Assembly (NCBI GenBank): GCA_948146395.1
Contig: OX411549.1
Span: 37,842,693-37,906,692 of the forward strand
DNA: 64,000 nt
Reading direction: 5' to 3'
DNA from: Fragum whitleyi
Taxonomy: Eukaryota > Mollusca > Bivalvia > Cardiida > Cardiidae
Shown: piece by piece, positions 34,002 to 45,792 of the stretch
Numbering within the stretch: the stretch's first letter is position 1
Layout: every line of letters begins with the position of its first letter
Made by a program: the position numbers and the translations under genes
Notes under the pieces: generated by a model
Told to the model about the DNA's origin: nothing
Seen by the model: only the letters and a program-made list of their open reading frames with translations
Databases searched by the model: none

Positions 34002-34398
34002 AAGAAGCTTCGTCGGTCCACGGTCACCCACTCATTGAGTGCACTTGCACTTGTGACAGAAGAAGTGATGGTCGCTAAAAAATGTCAAAACTTGATGTGT
34101 CATAAGTTCACGATACGATTCGAGCCTCGAGAATTTTATTGCAGAGTTTTACCATTTTTCTGAAGTTACACGTCGCGCTCGCTTTTGGCGTTCGTGTTAA
34201 TCAGCGGACCACCTGCACGTGATCCAGCGAGGTGACTGGTATTGCAAACAAAGATTGTGGTAAACTTAAATCTTATCGTCTATAAAAAAATCTAGGGCTT
34301 TGCAACCGGTATTAATGACGATAGTCCACAATGACGAAAGTTAACGGATATCCATCAGATACTAGACTCAAGTTGACGGTAGCAAGTTACTTGACAAA

Positions 34399-34622
34399 GG
34401 GCCAACTTATTTCACGCCCGGCCGGGGCCCGTTTTTCAGCTTGAATCCAGCCATGCGTTCAGGATGACGATCCGGTTCAAGTCGGATCCCGCTTTACCCG
34501 TATACTTGCATGTAAAGCGGGGTATAATTCTAAAACGGTTTGCAATATTTATTCAGCCTGAACGAAGGGCGGGTTTCAAGCTGAAAAAACGGGCTTCGAT
34601 AGGGCGTGAAATAAGTTGGCCC
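34399..34622. mobile_element. Palindromic MITE containing a second palindromic MITE
   Basis: The outer ends GGCCAACTTATTTCACGCCC and GGGCGTGAAATAAGTTGGCC are a perfect pair. Between them lies a CTTTGCACG-family element (about 34448-34573) flanked by TTCAGCTTGAA and TTTCAAGCTGAA of the host palindrome. Confidence 0.72.
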
Positions 34623-37600
34623 TTACGTTACTCAGACACGTTTTGGGGCAACATTTACATCCGTAAGGAAAAAAAACAAGAACAAGAAAAGTATTAAAAT
34701 AAAATTGTAGTTTCTTAACAACAAAACTCTCAGTAATATCTACCTATTCATGAAGTTTGACGTTATAAGCTTGCATATAACAGAGTATATGAAATACAAA
34801 GAGGCAATCCTTAAAAAAGCAAAATGATTCGCGCTTTTTCTCAGAGAGATATTTTTCATCTACGGGTTTCACGACGGCTTAAATATACTTTATGTGATAT
34901 TCTCGAGATACATAGGGGCAATAACTTCGAAATCAAACGAGGACGACTTGTTGTTCTTCTGCAATGCGTATCTTTTGTGAGATCTGTCCGATGATGAAGT
35001 ATATATTTTTGTACCAAAGGGACGAAATAAAGGAATCTCCCAGAGGTCGAGTTATTGCTCACTGCCATTCTATCAGCCACATATGATTTTTTCCCACGTG
35101 ACTATCCTTGTTTTCTTAGAGATATCCTTATCTTATTCGTGTTAGGTGTCAATTTGGCATCATCTTTAGGAACTTTAATGCGCATTTTCTTTGGTATAAG
35201 GAGTCTAACTCCTATCTTAAAAACTACATTACAAAATACTATTAACGTTAGAAAAATAATCTGCCGCTAGCTCTTTTTTAGACAAACTGGTATTAGCCTC
35301 GTCGAAAATAGAACAATTTTTTAAGCTCACAAAGGCTCGATAAATTACCGTTGGATTCTGTTTAGAATATACATTGTTGCAAATAATTCTCATAACAGAT
35401 CAAATATTTTTTTTATCTGGTATCTTCATTCATCTAATGATAGGCAATATGTCCTTTTTTGACGAATGAGGCAGACCATTTACCGTCAGTCACATTGTCT
35501 CGTTATTGATACAGCTGATATAAAAGATAAAAAAAAAAATGTTTATTTGTTTGTTTGTTTGTTTGTTTGTATTTTTTTCGTGGAGGGTCGGTTCCCAGAG
35601 ACAACAAAAGACGCATTTCCTGAATTTTCATCTAAACAATGTATACATAATCACAAATGTTTTGGTATCATTTTTGCATCACTAGAATTTTTGTTTGAAA
35701 AAATACTGAATACGGAGAGGATAGAAAACATATTTATAAGCAAGCTAAAAAGGGCGCCGAAACACTCATTCTTTGTCCACAGCATCACAAAGGAATCTGA
35801 AATACTAGTAGACTCTTCTACATGATCTTAAATTCCATTCGACACGCCAAAGCGTAATGATTTGTAGTGATTCGTAGATTTGATGTCGTATTCTGAGTAT
35901 TGCAGACCTTTAATATTACCTGTCCTCCTCTGTTCAAACCCGGCCCGCGTCGATTTATTTTCAGATATGCGTCAGTTGCGGACTTTCTGTCCGTTAGTCA
36001 GATGGTCATTATGGAAAAGTCAGCAACAAAAGTTGAGCCCCGACAGTACGTAAAAAATAGGCTCCTTGTGCGACAACATATATAGCTGAACCGTCACGCG
36101 AAAATGGACTATCTGGGGAGTGCGTAAGTTATCGACCATAGTCAGACTGCGCGGACCGCGCAGGCTGACTAGAATCGAAACTTTTCGCATTTTGCCAATT
36201 TCCTGAATATCGAATAATCAATCTACAAAGTACATCCATGTGAAAGATTTTTATAAATGTCACATCTGTCTGACCCGTATTCGAACCAATCTATTTTTTT
36301 AAACACAAAAAACTTACTTTACGGAGTTCCCAGATGGTCCCCTTTCGTGTGACGGGTAACATATGTGAACAGTCAGTAGAAAAGGGAACCAACTGGGTAA
36401 ACTGTCGATTCTAGTCAGACTGCGTTTTGTGCAGGCTGACTAATGACGAAACCTTTCGAATTCGGATTTTTTTCTAAATTCCCATGATTTATTACAGAAA
36501 GAAGTTTGAATTGAGCGACCGTTTCCGAAATCGACTGATTTTGTTGTCCCCTTTGAATATACCTTATTTGAGGGAAATAACCCTACATCAGCACATTTTG
36601 AATATATCTCAATCTGGAAGTGATGGCTTATTATAGGGTTGATGCGCGTTCTTGAGGGCGTTAACATTTGCAGAGATCCTAAAAATGCTTTTAGCGTTAA
36701 AGTATTTTGATGGTCTTTGCAAACGTTAACGCTTGAAAGAACGCGAATCGACGCTATTTTGCATAAAAAGAAAGACATTGATACTCAGTCAAACGCATAT
36801 ATGAAATAATTCATAGGAACGCTTTAAGGCTAGCTCCAATACCAATAATGTGCCGGGAAAAATACGTTATGCATTATACGCTGTCACTTTTGTTTATACC
36901 GACGTTGCTTGGTAAATTAATGACGTCACAAAAATTAACGCGGGAAAAGGATCGATTTCTTTATTTATGCTCTATATTAATGTTACACAAAGAAAGTGAT
37001 AAAGTTGAGGATATTTAATTAAAAAACCGGGCGTCAAATGTAAGTGAATTTACTTATTAATTGACGTTTTTCCTTGTTAACACACGGGTTTTGTCCATTA
37101 GCGTGTGCATATAAAGACCCTAAAACGTACATTTTGCGCAATAATGATTATTAAGCGACCAATTGCCGATCAATATTCTAAACAATATCTATGTCAAATT
37201 TCGAGTTGAAAAAATATTGAACAATTTGGGGCAATTTTGAAGGTCGTTAATATTCCTGATATAGAAATCAGAATTCTCTGAAATATTCCATTCAATTTGT
37301 TACCACAATCAGATTTATTGAAGCCAAAATGTGAAAGCTACAGTTGAATTTCCCTATTTGATCTGGTCTTCCATAGATATAGTAATCAAACAAACAAACA
37401 AACAAAAAAACCAAACAATTATCTCATAATTTGCAAAGACTTATCAATCCCTTACTTTAAAAAGAGCCTCTATCCCTCGAACACCATCATAACAAAGATG
37501 TGTCATTCTCAAATTTCTCTGTGATCTTTGTTGTGAGATTTACCGGAAGCTCTTATTGTACTGTCATGTATGTTTCATTATGTATATATTGTCCGTATTG

Positions 37601-38135
37601 TAACCTAGTTGTACCTGGACGTAACAAAGGATATGTTTTGTTCTGATATATAGTGGGCTTCATCAGTATTAAAACAAAACAAACAAAATAAAAGATAAAC
37701 CAAATAAAAGACAAACAAACAAACAAACAAACAAACGTTTTTTTTTTTTTTTTTTTTCAAAATGATTGAATCAAACATATTGTCAAGTAGATTATCAGTC
37801 AGGGGCCCACTGGCAAGTCTGTAAAAAAGAACAGTACTCGATCGACGATGTTTAAGTGGGTATTATTTGATTTCCCCTTTTTCGGAATTTTTTTTAAACG
37901 CACTTCCATCTCAACAGAAGGTGGACGGTTAGCCATCAGATGTAAGATGGGGCCGTTTAGTTTTGTTGATGCCTGTGTTTCATAAACAAGTAACGCCATG
38001 GTTGAAAACGACCCCTACCACCCCCCTTCAAAAACAAAACAAAAGAAAACAAACAAAAAAAAAAAAATCCTATAGGTACGAGTACGACCAATATGATTGC
38101 CAATACACTATATATAAGTAAATTCAAAATTGCGA
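34623..38135. other. Intergenic stretch without recognised genes
   Basis: No recognisable exons. Holds (TTTG)n near 35550, a dispersed repeat at 36136-36430, (CAAA)n and poly-T around 37700-37760, and A-rich tracts. A 119-codon ORF at 35466-35825 and a 112-codon ORF at 36440-36778 lack family motifs. Confidence 0.5.
36136..36430. repeat. Dispersed repeat (CATAGTCAGACTGCGCG), copy 2
   Basis: Opens CATAGTCAGACTGCGCGGAC and carries a second GTCAGACTGCG...GCAGGCTGACTA near 36412-36442. Shares ACGGAGTTCCCAGATGG with 11393-11600. Confidence 0.52.
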
Positions 38136-38662
38136 TTCGACGGTCAATCATATTGTCAATCTCGTGACTTGACTATAATTTTCATCGTGTAAAGGTGATT
38201 AGAAGAAGAATGTCATTTTATTGATTCATTCAAAAAAAAAAAAAAAAAAAAAAAAAGAAAAGAAAAAAACACTATTGATCTTGTACGATGTACCATATTT
38301 TATTGATATTTTTTTACCTACGTTATTTTCTAAAAGATGTTCTACTTAAATTAGATTTTTGAAGTCAATAAGGCGCTTCGTCACATCTGGGTTTCGTTAA
38401 TTTAATGTAAACCGTCATGAAAAACGGGGTTAGCAAGAAATTGAGAAATGTGTGTATGTATGGACGAGACTAGAATAAGATTATATCGCGATAGTTCAAA
38501 ACGTATATATGAAATAAGAAGAAATTACATAGAATTTTATTCGCTATAAAATTCACATGTCATGTATTTTACTGTGAACACAGATTGCTCCGCTCATTTA
38601 TTATACCCTACGTCATCTTTAGCGGGAACACCGTTGTTTTTGACGTCATATACATTGTAACC

Positions 38663-39100
38663 CCATTCGAAACATCACTCGGCAATTTCCGTAAACTGCA
38701 ACAGACCTCGGATGTATGTAAGGCAGATGGGTATGTAACAAAATCGCGCATTTTGTTAGGCGGAAACAGTGTAATAAAAACTAGAACTGTAGATAGAATT
38801 TTTTTACAGTAAATAACTGCTGAAAAATCTTAATTTTTGAGAATGACGAATCATTCTCAAAAATTAAGATTTTTTTAGCCGTTATTTAAGAATCTTAGGA
38901 TATTTATATTAGGATACGATGGTTTCATGTCAGTGATTTAAACGAGTAGTTTTGGCCATGTCGAATGTTTTCACTCACAGTTTCTAGGGCAAATGATATT
39001 TTAACTGACGTCATCGAGTTTTTCTCGTAATTTTTAAAAATAGTCCGTCTATGTACACCCGAGATTGATCGTGAGATTGGCCGAGTGGTGTTCCGAATGC
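38663..39100. mobile_element. Foldback element with CATTCGGAACA ends, copy A1
   Basis: Starts CCATTCGAAACATCACTCGG and ends CCGAGTGGTGTTCCGAATG. The interior has a long perfect hairpin at about 38825-38887 (AAATCTTAATTTTTGAGAAT and partner). Flanks ATTGTAACCC / CATATAACCC look like a decayed target duplication. Copies: 52962-53410 and, inverted, 56514-56960. Confidence 0.65.
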
Positions 39101-39449
39101 ATATAACCCATGTGCTAAATGACACGCTTCATTTTGTGTGAACATCTTACAACGGCAATATCATTAATTTTTCATTAATTTCACACCCAGAAAAATGTTA
39201 TAGAACTATTTCACCCAGTAAAGGGTAATGAAATTAGTTTCAGAATAACACTCGTATTAAAACGGATATAATTTAATTTTATCGTTGATATGTCCATGAA
39301 TAAAGACTGACGGGGGAGGAGTTATATGCAAAACGAAATCCTCGGGTTCCACCCTCAGATCTTATAGGTAGATTTTGCGCGGTGAGCCGTGAAATCAATT
39401 GTTTACTGTTAGATTCTCGTGCCAATCGTTCGAAAATGATAAAACAGGT

Positions 39450-40345
39450 TATAGTCCGTTTTACTTCTATATGGACCAACATTTTGCCAAAAATCTCGGA
39501 AATGAAAAAATGAAACGATTTTTTTCTTGTCATATGATATTTCCAACTAATACCATGACGAGTTTTGATTTTCAGAATTTTTCAATGTGAAATAATGATT
39601 TTGTCCGTCCGTCTACATGTCTACATTCAGCCTTTCATACCTACTTGTGTCTGTATTAAACGGATCAGCGAATAGTATAACAAAAAAATAGTACTGATTT
39701 GCATAGGGGCCGAGTCAAAAGTGTAAGATTTTAAGTGAGTTGTTTTAGTATAAAATCGAGTATTTATATAAAATTAAGTTTGTCGAAGATTTTTACTACC
39801 TTTGGATATCAAATCTGAATATATTTTCTCTTTGTTCAGAAACCTTTTAACCAGATAATTGATAATTGTTTTTATCTATTCTGAGATAAACCCAAAATTC
39901 ACATGCATTATTTAACGAAGTCGATGGGAATTTCTCTAGGAAAACTTGATAAGAAGGCGAGTAATAACGGTAAAAATCTCGTGATATATTAGTTTAAGAT
40001 GACATGACCGTCGATATGCTAATTAGCATGTCCAAATAAGGAATAATGGACATTTCATCTGTCAAATATCTAGTATAAAACCACGTGTTTTTACTATAAG
40101 TTTACAAATTCTTATACCTGAACAGCCTCCATCACCCCTCGTGTTTAAGGGCGGAAAATGCGAAAATATCAACATTAACTAGATAGACAAAATCATAATT
40201 TTGAAATCATTTTATTTTCAAAAAATATTTTTTGGAATGGTATTAAGCTGAAATTACGATTTCACTACAAACAAATCCTTCATTCAAACGCAATTTTATG
40301 TAATTTGTGAAAAGGTTGGTCCATATAGAAGTCAAACGGACTATA
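39450..40345 (+). mobile_element. TAGTCCG-TIR DNA element (copy A of the duplication)
   Basis: Complete, with both terminal repeats (TATAGTCCGTTTTACTTC, AAACGGACTATA). It is present at the same place in copy B, so it was inserted before the segmental duplication. Confidence 0.72.
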
Positions 40346-40756
40346 TAATAACATATTAAAAAAGTTTAAAAATTACCGCTTAAATCAACGTAATTGCTTG
40401 TCTTAAAACGTAAGGTCCACTCAAACATGTACTTTCATAATTTCAGTGAAGGGGTCAGGTTAAATTCCTATCATTTACTTTTTAATTATACCCGGATTAC
40501 CTATGGTAATGGACTCAGCGCCTACATCAGAGCTCGGTTTTGAAAATACACCTACTAGTATACCTTTTCCATGTACGCATCAACGCGAAAATGAAAATAT
40601 TTAATAGATATTAAATATTTTGTATAAATGAGACCTGTCGAGCGATACGGGACCGCCCGAGGCCTCAATGATACACATGTAAATCCTTATTTGAAAAAAA
40701 ATGTAGAGAGTGACCATTGGTCGCATTTTCTAAATAAATGAATAAGCTAAGAAAAT

Positions 40757-40896
40757 CTGTCCCGCGTTCAGGATATCAAAACGGTGCAAACTGTTTTCAA
40801 AATATACCCCGCTTCGAAAGCAAGAGCACGTGCAAAGCTCTGTATTTATTGCAAACAGTTTGTATCGTTTCGTCTTTCTGAACGCAGGGCTGGTTT
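40757..40896. mobile_element. Palindromic MITE (CTTTGCACG family)
   Basis: CCCGCGTTCAGGATATCAAA at left pairs with TTCTGAACGCAGGGC at right. It has the same position in copy B (55014-55151). Confidence 0.66.
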
Positions 40897-40972
40897 CACG
40901 ATTTTATTGTGATTTAGATTTGCCTATATATGCAACAATTAATCCGTGGTGCGACATGTCCATTAATTTCAT

Positions 40973-41250
40973 CGATTGATTGAATGGAGTTTTAAGCCGC
41001 TTTCAAAATTTTTTCAGTTATATCACGCCGGCTGGAGCACCTAACAATGGATTTCTAGTATTTCTCTCACCAGTACAACCATCACATCCTCTTCTAGCCT
41101 CCAGCTGCTATCTCACATAGGTCTACGATTATCAACCCATTGGTGAGAGACATATAGTCGGAAAGAATGAGTGCCGCCGTCGGGGATCGAACCCCGGACC
41201 TCTAGATTGACAGTCCAACGCGCTACCAACTGCGATATGACGGCGGCCCC
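40973..41250 (-). repeat. Full-length tRNA-derived SINE (copy A)
   Basis: Read on the minus strand, the head (41250 leftward) has box A TCGCAGTTGGTAGCGCG and box B GGTTCGATCCC around an Asp-like anticodon loop (CTGTCAA). The body has CCAATGGGTTGATAATCG and the tail ends in GGAGCACC-type sequence. It explains the partial copies at 8500, 10425, 49555, 50540, 60705 and 61695. Confidence 0.75.
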
Positions 41251-42651
41251 GTTAACTTCAATCATGTGCCAAGATAAAACCATGGCCAGCCTTTGCTTCT
41301 CGAAAAATGCATTTGCCCTAAAATAATGACAGAAAATTTGATAGCATTCTTCGTTTGGTGTACCTGAGAGTTTAATGAAATTCCAAAGCTAGAGATAATG
41401 AATCGCCACAAAATTTATAGCCGCAAGGACGGATACGTCACTCAATCGGGGTTCCTCGGTGATTCTACGAAATAGACCTCGGGAATCAAAAATGGAGCAG
41501 CCATGAAAACGCGTCATATCGCATCGCTCGTGGATTTATTAGTTTAAACATATTTTATTGCCATTTATACAGTATCTACAAACATCTATATTTATCAACA
41601 CTGATTAACAAAAGGCAAAAGGGTCTGGCCACAAGTTCTCCAACTTAGATTCGGCCATTCCCTAATATGTATCTACTCTTTTTACTGTCTTCACGTTTTG
41701 CTAAAAAAAATGCATTACAAAAGTATACTGTTCAAATAAGTTAAAGACAGCTCTGTCCCAGTTATGGATTGCTATCTTAGTAATGGCTATAATTTCAAAA
41801 AAGTTGGTTTAAAGAACGGTAAGGGGGGAAATCAGTCCTTTTGTGTCAGTGAGACAAGTTCTCCGTCAGCGGAACCTGTGCACAGAGAAGCCAATGTAGT
41901 GGTTTTTTTTTTCGTTATTTGTCACAGAATTTAAGAAAACCTTTTTGTATCTTTTATATAACTTTGCACACTACCAGAGAGAATCAAGGATAACGCGATA
42001 AAAGTTTTCATAACGAGAATCAGAGTATAGCTTAAAATATATTTTGAGTTTATTACAAATTCATCTCGCGCTATCCTAAGGAAAGAATAAATAAAAGATA
42101 CAAGAAGATTCAAGGGGTTTATAACATACCGATATTGTCTGTGACAAGAATGGGTACTTGCATGAAAATTTCCGATAGCCGCGCGCCAGGCAACTATATC
42201 ACTACCTACGGTGGTTTAAATGGGTATAAACAATATCTGACACTCGGATATCGGAAATTCAAAGGGATCTCATGAGCACGAGGCACGACTGACAGAGGAC
42301 TGCACGCAATCACAAAAAAACTAACATTATATAAAAGAAGAAGTGAAATAAATGTGTAGAACAATAAAAAGAGTAGTCCAAATAGTGAAAAAAGCAAACG
42401 CGAAAAAGCAATGTTTTGGTTAATGTCAAGAAAAACTGACATAGATCTTAAAAGGTGGTCGGAAATATTTTAAATTACATCATGAGAATAAAACGTTTAT
42501 CATACTAACTAAAGCTGGACACGTTCTAGTTACAAACGCTCGTGTTCAATTCGAGAAGTTATAACTTGTATTATTAGGACTTGTTTTTGATTCATTATCA
42601 CACACACATACATACACACATACACATACTTGTATAGACTCGTGATCACAC

Positions 42652-42746
42652 ATATACATACATACATATATACATATATACATACATACATACATACATA
42701 CATACATACATACATACATACATACATACATACATACATACATACA

Positions 42747-42778
<32 letters not shown>

Positions 42779-42786
42779 CACACCTA
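42652..42786. repeat. (ATAC)n microsatellite
   Basis: About 30 near-perfect CATA repeats with ATAT interruptions at the edges. Apparent Tyr/Val/Cys/Met or Ile/His/Thr ORFs here are simple-repeat artefacts. Confidence 0.95.
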
Positions 42787-44121
42787 CTTACACATACATA
42801 TATACATATACACGCACATACATACACATATATACATGTAAATGTTTTAAGAGGTCTTTTTCACTATCACTACTTATATGAGATAGTGTTATTACTTTAC
42901 AAAAGTACATATTTTACCTATAGAACGTTTACAAAAGTCACAATGTGTATTTTACACACATTGTGAGAAGACGTGTAAAAGCTTAGAACTATCTTCAAAC
43001 AATGCAATTGTTCATATCCCACAAAACAACAATACAATTATATAAACGCCTCCTAGAGGTAAATTTTACTAATATAACATATGGAGGGCCAAAAATATCA
43101 TAAAAGCCAATAGTATTAGAGCGATTTACAACAGTTTTGCACATCGATGAATAAAGTATAAACGAAAGTGCTCGTGCATATCTTTCTCGACAAAGCATGA
43201 ATACACCGCTCTCCAATATTTATTGTGTCGAAAGCCACTAATCAGAATAACACTTTCTGAATAGACTTCTGAAATTACATATGCATATGTATGTCTGTTA
43301 AAATGTTAAACTTGTATACAAAATGTTAGATAATGTTTGGATTCTTTAATCATGTTAAACGTTAGGTAAAGATCCGCGAAGTTATGTGTTGGTGTCAAGA
43401 AACTATCATCGCCAATCGCCCCAAACGCGAAATCGATCTGAGATGCCCCACTCTAGATTGTCTATCTATACGCGTATAAGCGTGAGTGAGACGCCAAAAA
43501 TCAAACCCACACAGTAAACGATAGGAGATGACTGCTTCCGGAGACCAAAATTTGAACTTTAATATTTACCAGGAGTGTAACTAGCTAACCACTATCCTGA
43601 GGACTTAAGTTCAAGAAAAAAATCAATTTCAAAAAAGTCCTTAATCGAATGGCTCTAGGATTTTCAAAATAATTAATGAAGTAGGAAGCAGACAGTGTAG
43701 ACCAAGACCCGACTGCACGTCTGTCGGCAGGCGGAACTTAGTCCACACCGTCCGTCTAAGCATTGTTTGAATAAACGATGAGAATTAACCTAGTTTTACC
43801 ACGCAAATGCGTTTTTATATGAGAAAAGTAGCTTATATGAATAGCCTACTCGACATTTTTAATTAATAAAAAGATTAATAAATGATCACTGTTTGAACGA
43901 AGAAGACTTGTGTTTTCTTCCAAACAGTCCTCGAGAATAATTGATAAAAATTATAACAAATTGTTTAATGCAAGACTATTCAAATTAGTTATATACATTT
44001 TAGGCACATACACCAGTCTAACTCCTAGCTTAGTTATTCAATCGTCGTCTGCACTACACAGTTTTAACATTGTTTATATAAGTGAACTAAAACAGTAAAG
44101 TGTACTGTTGTTCAAAAGAAG
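42787..44121. other. Retroelement interior without ORF
   Basis: Lies between the microsatellite and ORF1, where ORF2 would be expected. I see no endonuclease or RT motif in any frame. A hairpin-like block occurs at about 43693-43770 (AGACAGTGTAGACCAAG ... CCACACCGTCCGTCT). Confidence 0.5.
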
Positions 44122-44949
44122 TTATGGCTGTAAAATGTATTCCCTCACAATGTTTAAGTCTGCAAGTGTTTCCACTCTATGGACTTTTGATTTTAAGTCC
44201 TTTATCATGATTGTTCCATCCTTTGTCCATGCACCCGATATCAGTTTGTCTTTCAACATTTTCCTGGCTTGGTAGAAGATTTGATCACGCGTTACAGTTA
44301 AATCCTCGTTTAGATAGACATCTTTGTACCCACAATCTTTAAGATCCTTAAGTTTTGTTTTGTTATTCATCATTTTTTGGCGGGATCTGTAACTGACAAA
44401 TTTGATTATTATATCTCTCGGTTTTGTCCCACTATTAGGCTTACCTAGGCGATGAGCGCGATCAACTTCTTCCAGTGCTAGATCAGACTCAATTGCAGCA
44501 GCAACTTGCATTACCTTATCATCGATTGTTTCATCATCAGTCTCGGGTATTCCTGAAAGACGCAAGCAATTACGCCTGCTGTATTGTTCACTTTTGTCAG
44601 CCTTGTTTTCAAGTGCACTTACTCTGGACTTTAGACTTTTGTTTTCCTCCTCAAGATTCGTTATTTTTGTTTGAAGACCTGCAATAACACCATTTACTAC
44701 ACCAGTAACAATATCAGACACATTTTCATGCAGTGATTTTTTCACCGCATCCGTTATCTGCGCAATGAGATCCTCGGTGATTGATACTGACACAATTGGC
44801 CCTTCCTCCGAAATCCCTGTATCTGTAGGACCAGCAGACATTTTAGCAACAGTATTTTTATATTTCTTCAAGTCACTTTGATCAAGAGGAGAAGACAAAT
44901 GACGTTTTTTCGTAGGCTCGTGTTGTTTAGGGGTAGAACTACTATGCAT
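44122..44949 (-). CDS. LINE ORF1-like protein (L1 ORF1 / transposase-22 type)
   Basis: 275 residues with the architecture of L1-type ORF1 RNA-binding proteins. There is a basic N-terminus (TKKRHLSSP), then a coiled coil from about residue 93 (LQTKITNLEEENKSLKSRVS). The RRM-like part starts at RRNCLRLSGIPE and includes DIIIKFVSYRSRQKMM. The C-terminal domain has VYLNEDLTVTRDQIFYQARK and GAWTKDGTIMI. Such proteins trimerise and chaperone retrotransposon RNA. The frame is intact with an ATG and TGA, so the insertion looks young. It lies inside a 3.7-kb insertion bounded by an 11-bp target duplication. No ORF2 follows. The family is clear; the clade (L1, CR1/L2 or other) is not. Confidence 0.85.
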   Translation of the reverse strand: MHSSSTPKQHEPTKKRHLSSPLDQSDLKKYKNTVAKMSAGPTDTGISEEGPIVSVSITEDLIAQITDAVKKSLHENVSDIVTGVVNGVIAGLQTKITNLEEENKSLKSRVSALENKADKSEQYSRRNCLRLSGIPETDDETIDDKVMQVAAAIESDLALEEVDRAHRLGKPNSGTKPRDIIIKFVSYRSRQKMMNNKTKLKDLKDCGYKDVYLNEDLTVTRDQIFYQARKMLKDKLISGAWTKDGTIMIKDLKSKVHRVETLADLNIVREYILQP

Positions 44950-45792
44950 CCTTTCTAAATTCGATCAGTATAGTTTTTGGATTGCTCGTGCGTCACAGGT
45001 GTATTGGGTATCGATATATGCTTTACTCACTACCCTTAACAAGTCAAGCGTGAACAATTTTAAATCTATGCAGCCCGAATTCTCACATCAAAATTACGTT
45101 TAAGTTTATAATTTCATGGAATATACTAATATTCTTATATCCGGTACATACTTGTGATACTATAGTCCATCCACTGTTCTAAACACGCCTCTTAACTTAC
45201 GAAAATTCTAATTTCTTCCGACACCAAAAAATATGCTACCTGTCCATAACCGGAACCGGAAGACGAGAGACGAGAGTGGATTTATTGTCACTTATATTAC
45301 TGAAGTTGACATTTCGAAACACACGGGCATGTAATAATTTGAAAACGAAACGCAGTGTTTTGTTTTGAAATTATAACAAGTCAAAAAGATCTCCACAGAC
45401 GATCGGAAAGCATTAACGATTTTTTATTGTTCAAGTGTATTGACAAAAGTACCACCAGAAAGCTGGAATACCTATGAAATGATCCAAAATTCTGAAAATT
45501 CTAGTCTCAGATGTCTTTCCAGTTTTAAATACGAGCAATTTTTCGATTCATACGTCAGTTCCTGGGCCGATTATATTATTGTGCTAAAATATAAACTTGT
45601 TACGCGAAAGAGTCACAAATGTATAAATAGCCACTAAGGAGGGTGGCGGATTTCCTGAAAGTATAAATTGATTTGCGCCTAAAAAATGTTATCTTGTTAC
45701 GCTCAACCGTCACAGTAAAAATATGCCTTGTAACGAGCATCCATACATTGTTAAAGGTGACGTTACAATTAGATCTTGTCTTTGAAAGTATT

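Larger units (their letters stand above)
41541..45275 (-). mobile_element. ORF1-only non-LTR retrotransposon insertion, 11-bp TSD
   Basis: 3735 bp between two GTGGATTTATT direct repeats (41530-41540 and 45276-45286), absent from copy B at about 55781-55798. Read on the minus strand, it begins near 45275, carries the ORF1-like gene 44122-44949, and ends with an AATAAA-containing 3' tail (GGCAATAAAATATG) at the left boundary. No endonuclease or reverse transcriptase could be read between ORF1 and the tail, so it is either internally deleted or an ORF1-only (HAL1-like) parasite. It contains the (ATAC)n array. Confidence 0.72.

Noticed and set aside
35466..35825. 119-codon plus-strand ORF
   Set aside because: Runs through a (TTTG)n tract that supplies the hydrophobic stretch; no conserved motif.
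36440..36778. 112-codon minus-strand ORF
   Set aside because: No recognisable motif, no splice context and partial overlap with a dispersed repeat; length is within chance for this window.
41180..41250. tRNA-Asp-like gene on the minus strand
   Set aside because: The same head is repeated with the same SINE body in copy B and elsewhere, and the acceptor stem and 3' flank are SINE sequence.
42530..42881. Three overlapping ORFs of repeated Tyr-Val-Cys-Met or Ile-His-Thr residues
   Set aside because: They are translations of the (ATAC)n microsatellite in three frames.
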